From Butyrivibrio sp. (GTDB lineage Bacteria; Bacillota_A; Clostridia; Lachnospirales; Lachnospiraceae), in assembly GCF_024699075.1 (NCBI RefSeq), contig NZ_JAILQF010000279.1, forward strand, positions 1-6,440: a DNA stretch of 6,440 nt. The letters run 5' to 3'. Made by a program: the position numbers and the translations under genes. Shown in pieces: positions 5,705-6,440 of this stretch (position 1 is its first letter; each line of letters begins with the position of its first letter). Under the pieces are notes generated by a model that searched no databases, was not told the origin of the DNA, and worked only from the letters and a program-made list of their open reading frames with translations.

Positions 5705-6440
5705 AATATTGTGCTATTGCCTCAGCAACTTCTTCATCCAAAAGTGTATCATGGCTTACCACGACAACACCTGTATCAACATATTTGACATTCATGGTGT
5801 GACCGTTTATAAGATCAAGAGCTGAAGTCACTCCACTATAGCCCATCTGATACTGACGCTGTAAGATTGTTGCAGCGCTATACGTTTCTGATTCTACGAG
5901 TGTTCTCATCTCATCTGAATAGTCGAACCCCATAATTGTTAAATCAGTTCTTTCATTATCTATTATGTAGGATGCCATAGCCTGGGTTGGCCCATTGTTG
6001 GTACCAAACAGCCCCACCACTTCAGGATGTGCATTCATATACTCTTCTATCAGTTCACCAGCCAGTTCAATATCACCATTACTGTTCATTACGTCAGAGT
6101 GTGTAACCCAGCTATCCGGAGCATTTTCTGACCAGTACTGGAAAAAACCCGCAAGCCTCTCCGTTATTGTCTGTGAATATGCACTTCCAACCATGATTCC
6201 AATAGTCACGGAATCGGTGTCCAAGTAGCCTTTTTGCCTGAGAAGATTGATCATCTCTTCTCCGGCTTCATATCCGGCTATAAAATTCTCTGTCATATAG
6301 CAGATATCATACTTCTCTGAATTAACTATGGTATCAATAAGTACAATAGGAATATCGCTGGCATAGGCTTCCTCTATATAAGGTACCAGCTCTATAGAAT
6401 CGTCAGGGGCTATGATAATGGCATCGGCATTTCTCTCAAC
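5703..6440 (-). CDS. Type 1 periplasmic (sugar-type) binding protein, C-terminal 245 residues (5' end outside window)
   Basis: This is an extracytoplasmic substrate-binding protein of the ribose/galactose (RbsB, Peripla_BP_4) fold. The frame stays open to the window edge at 6440, so the signal peptide and first beta strands are missing; the Met at base 6296 is internal. Visible family landmarks are ADAIIIAPDD at 5-14, IPIVLIDT at 30-37, the glycine-containing helix IAGYEAGEEM at 54-63, and TERLAGF at 93-99. HPEVVGLFGTNNGPTQAM follows at 138-155, IMGFDYSDEM at 169-178, and a C-terminal YVDTGVVVVSHDTL crossover at 220-233. The ligand is probably a sugar or similar small molecule, but cannot be read from the sequence. 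No ABC permease or ATPase follows; the next gene is a diguanylate cyclase 9 bases away. This suggests a sensory rather than transport role, as with LuxP, although transporter genes could lie upstream. Confidence 0.9.
   Translation of the reverse strand, partial: VERNADAIIIAPDDSIELVPYIEEAYASDIPIVLIDTIVNSEKYDICYMTENFIAGYEAGEEMINLLRQKGYLDTDSVTIGIMVGSAYSQTITERLAGFFQYWSENAPDSWVTHSDVMNSNGDIELAGELIEEYMNAHPEVVGLFGTNNGPTQAMASYIIDNERTDLTIMGFDYSDEMRTLVESETYSAATILQRQYQMGYSGVTSALDLINGHTMNVKYVDTGVVVVSHDTLLDEEVAEAIAQY

Noticed and set aside
6294..6296. Met codon at 6296 as the start of the binding protein
   Set aside because: The frame stays open to the window edge and the upstream residues carry typical family motifs (ADAIIIAPDD, IPIVLIDT), so this Met is internal.

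Overview
The window looks like chromosomal DNA of an anaerobic, fairly low-GC Firmicute, probably Lachnospiraceae (Butyrivibrio-like). The reasons are a type III glutamine synthetase, strong AAAGGAGG/GGGAGG ribosome binding sites, U-tailed hairpin terminators, a textbook sigma-A promoter, and an Ala-Lys-Glu rich low-GC coding style. The genus is an inference. No mobile element, CRISPR array, tRNA or rRNA was seen.

Left part, plus strand (1-2992): a nitrogen-assimilation pair. The 3' end of the type III glutamine synthetase (glnN) is followed after 123 bases by an ammonium transporter with a complete PII signalling domain fused to its C terminus. The 123-base gap is highly structured. It holds a bulged hairpin, a small CAGC/GCTG hairpin whose six-base loop fits the A1/G4 loop rule of ANTAR antiterminator targets, and an intrinsic terminator whose 5' arm overlaps that small hairpin. 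This looks like an attenuator controlling amtB readthrough. After amtB come three close hairpins and then a large inverted repeat that probably ends transcription from both sides.

Middle, minus strand (3097-4073): a monocistronic gene for a secreted acidic protein of unknown function. It has a signal peptide, two tandem copies of a beta-rich domain of about 110 residues, its own consensus promoter and a strong ribosome binding site.

Right part, minus strand (4161-6440): a two-gene unit read towards the left. It encodes a sugar-type periplasmic binding protein (5' end outside the window) and a membrane diguanylate cyclase with an extracellular Cache-like sensor. The stop codon of the first gene lies inside the Shine-Dalgarno sequence of the second, so the two are probably translationally coupled. 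A working idea is that the binding protein presents its ligand state to the cyclase's sensor domain, tying a nutrient signal to cyclic-di-GMP. The unit ends at a 13-bp perfect hairpin.

The three blocks appear to be separate transcription units with no evident functional link.
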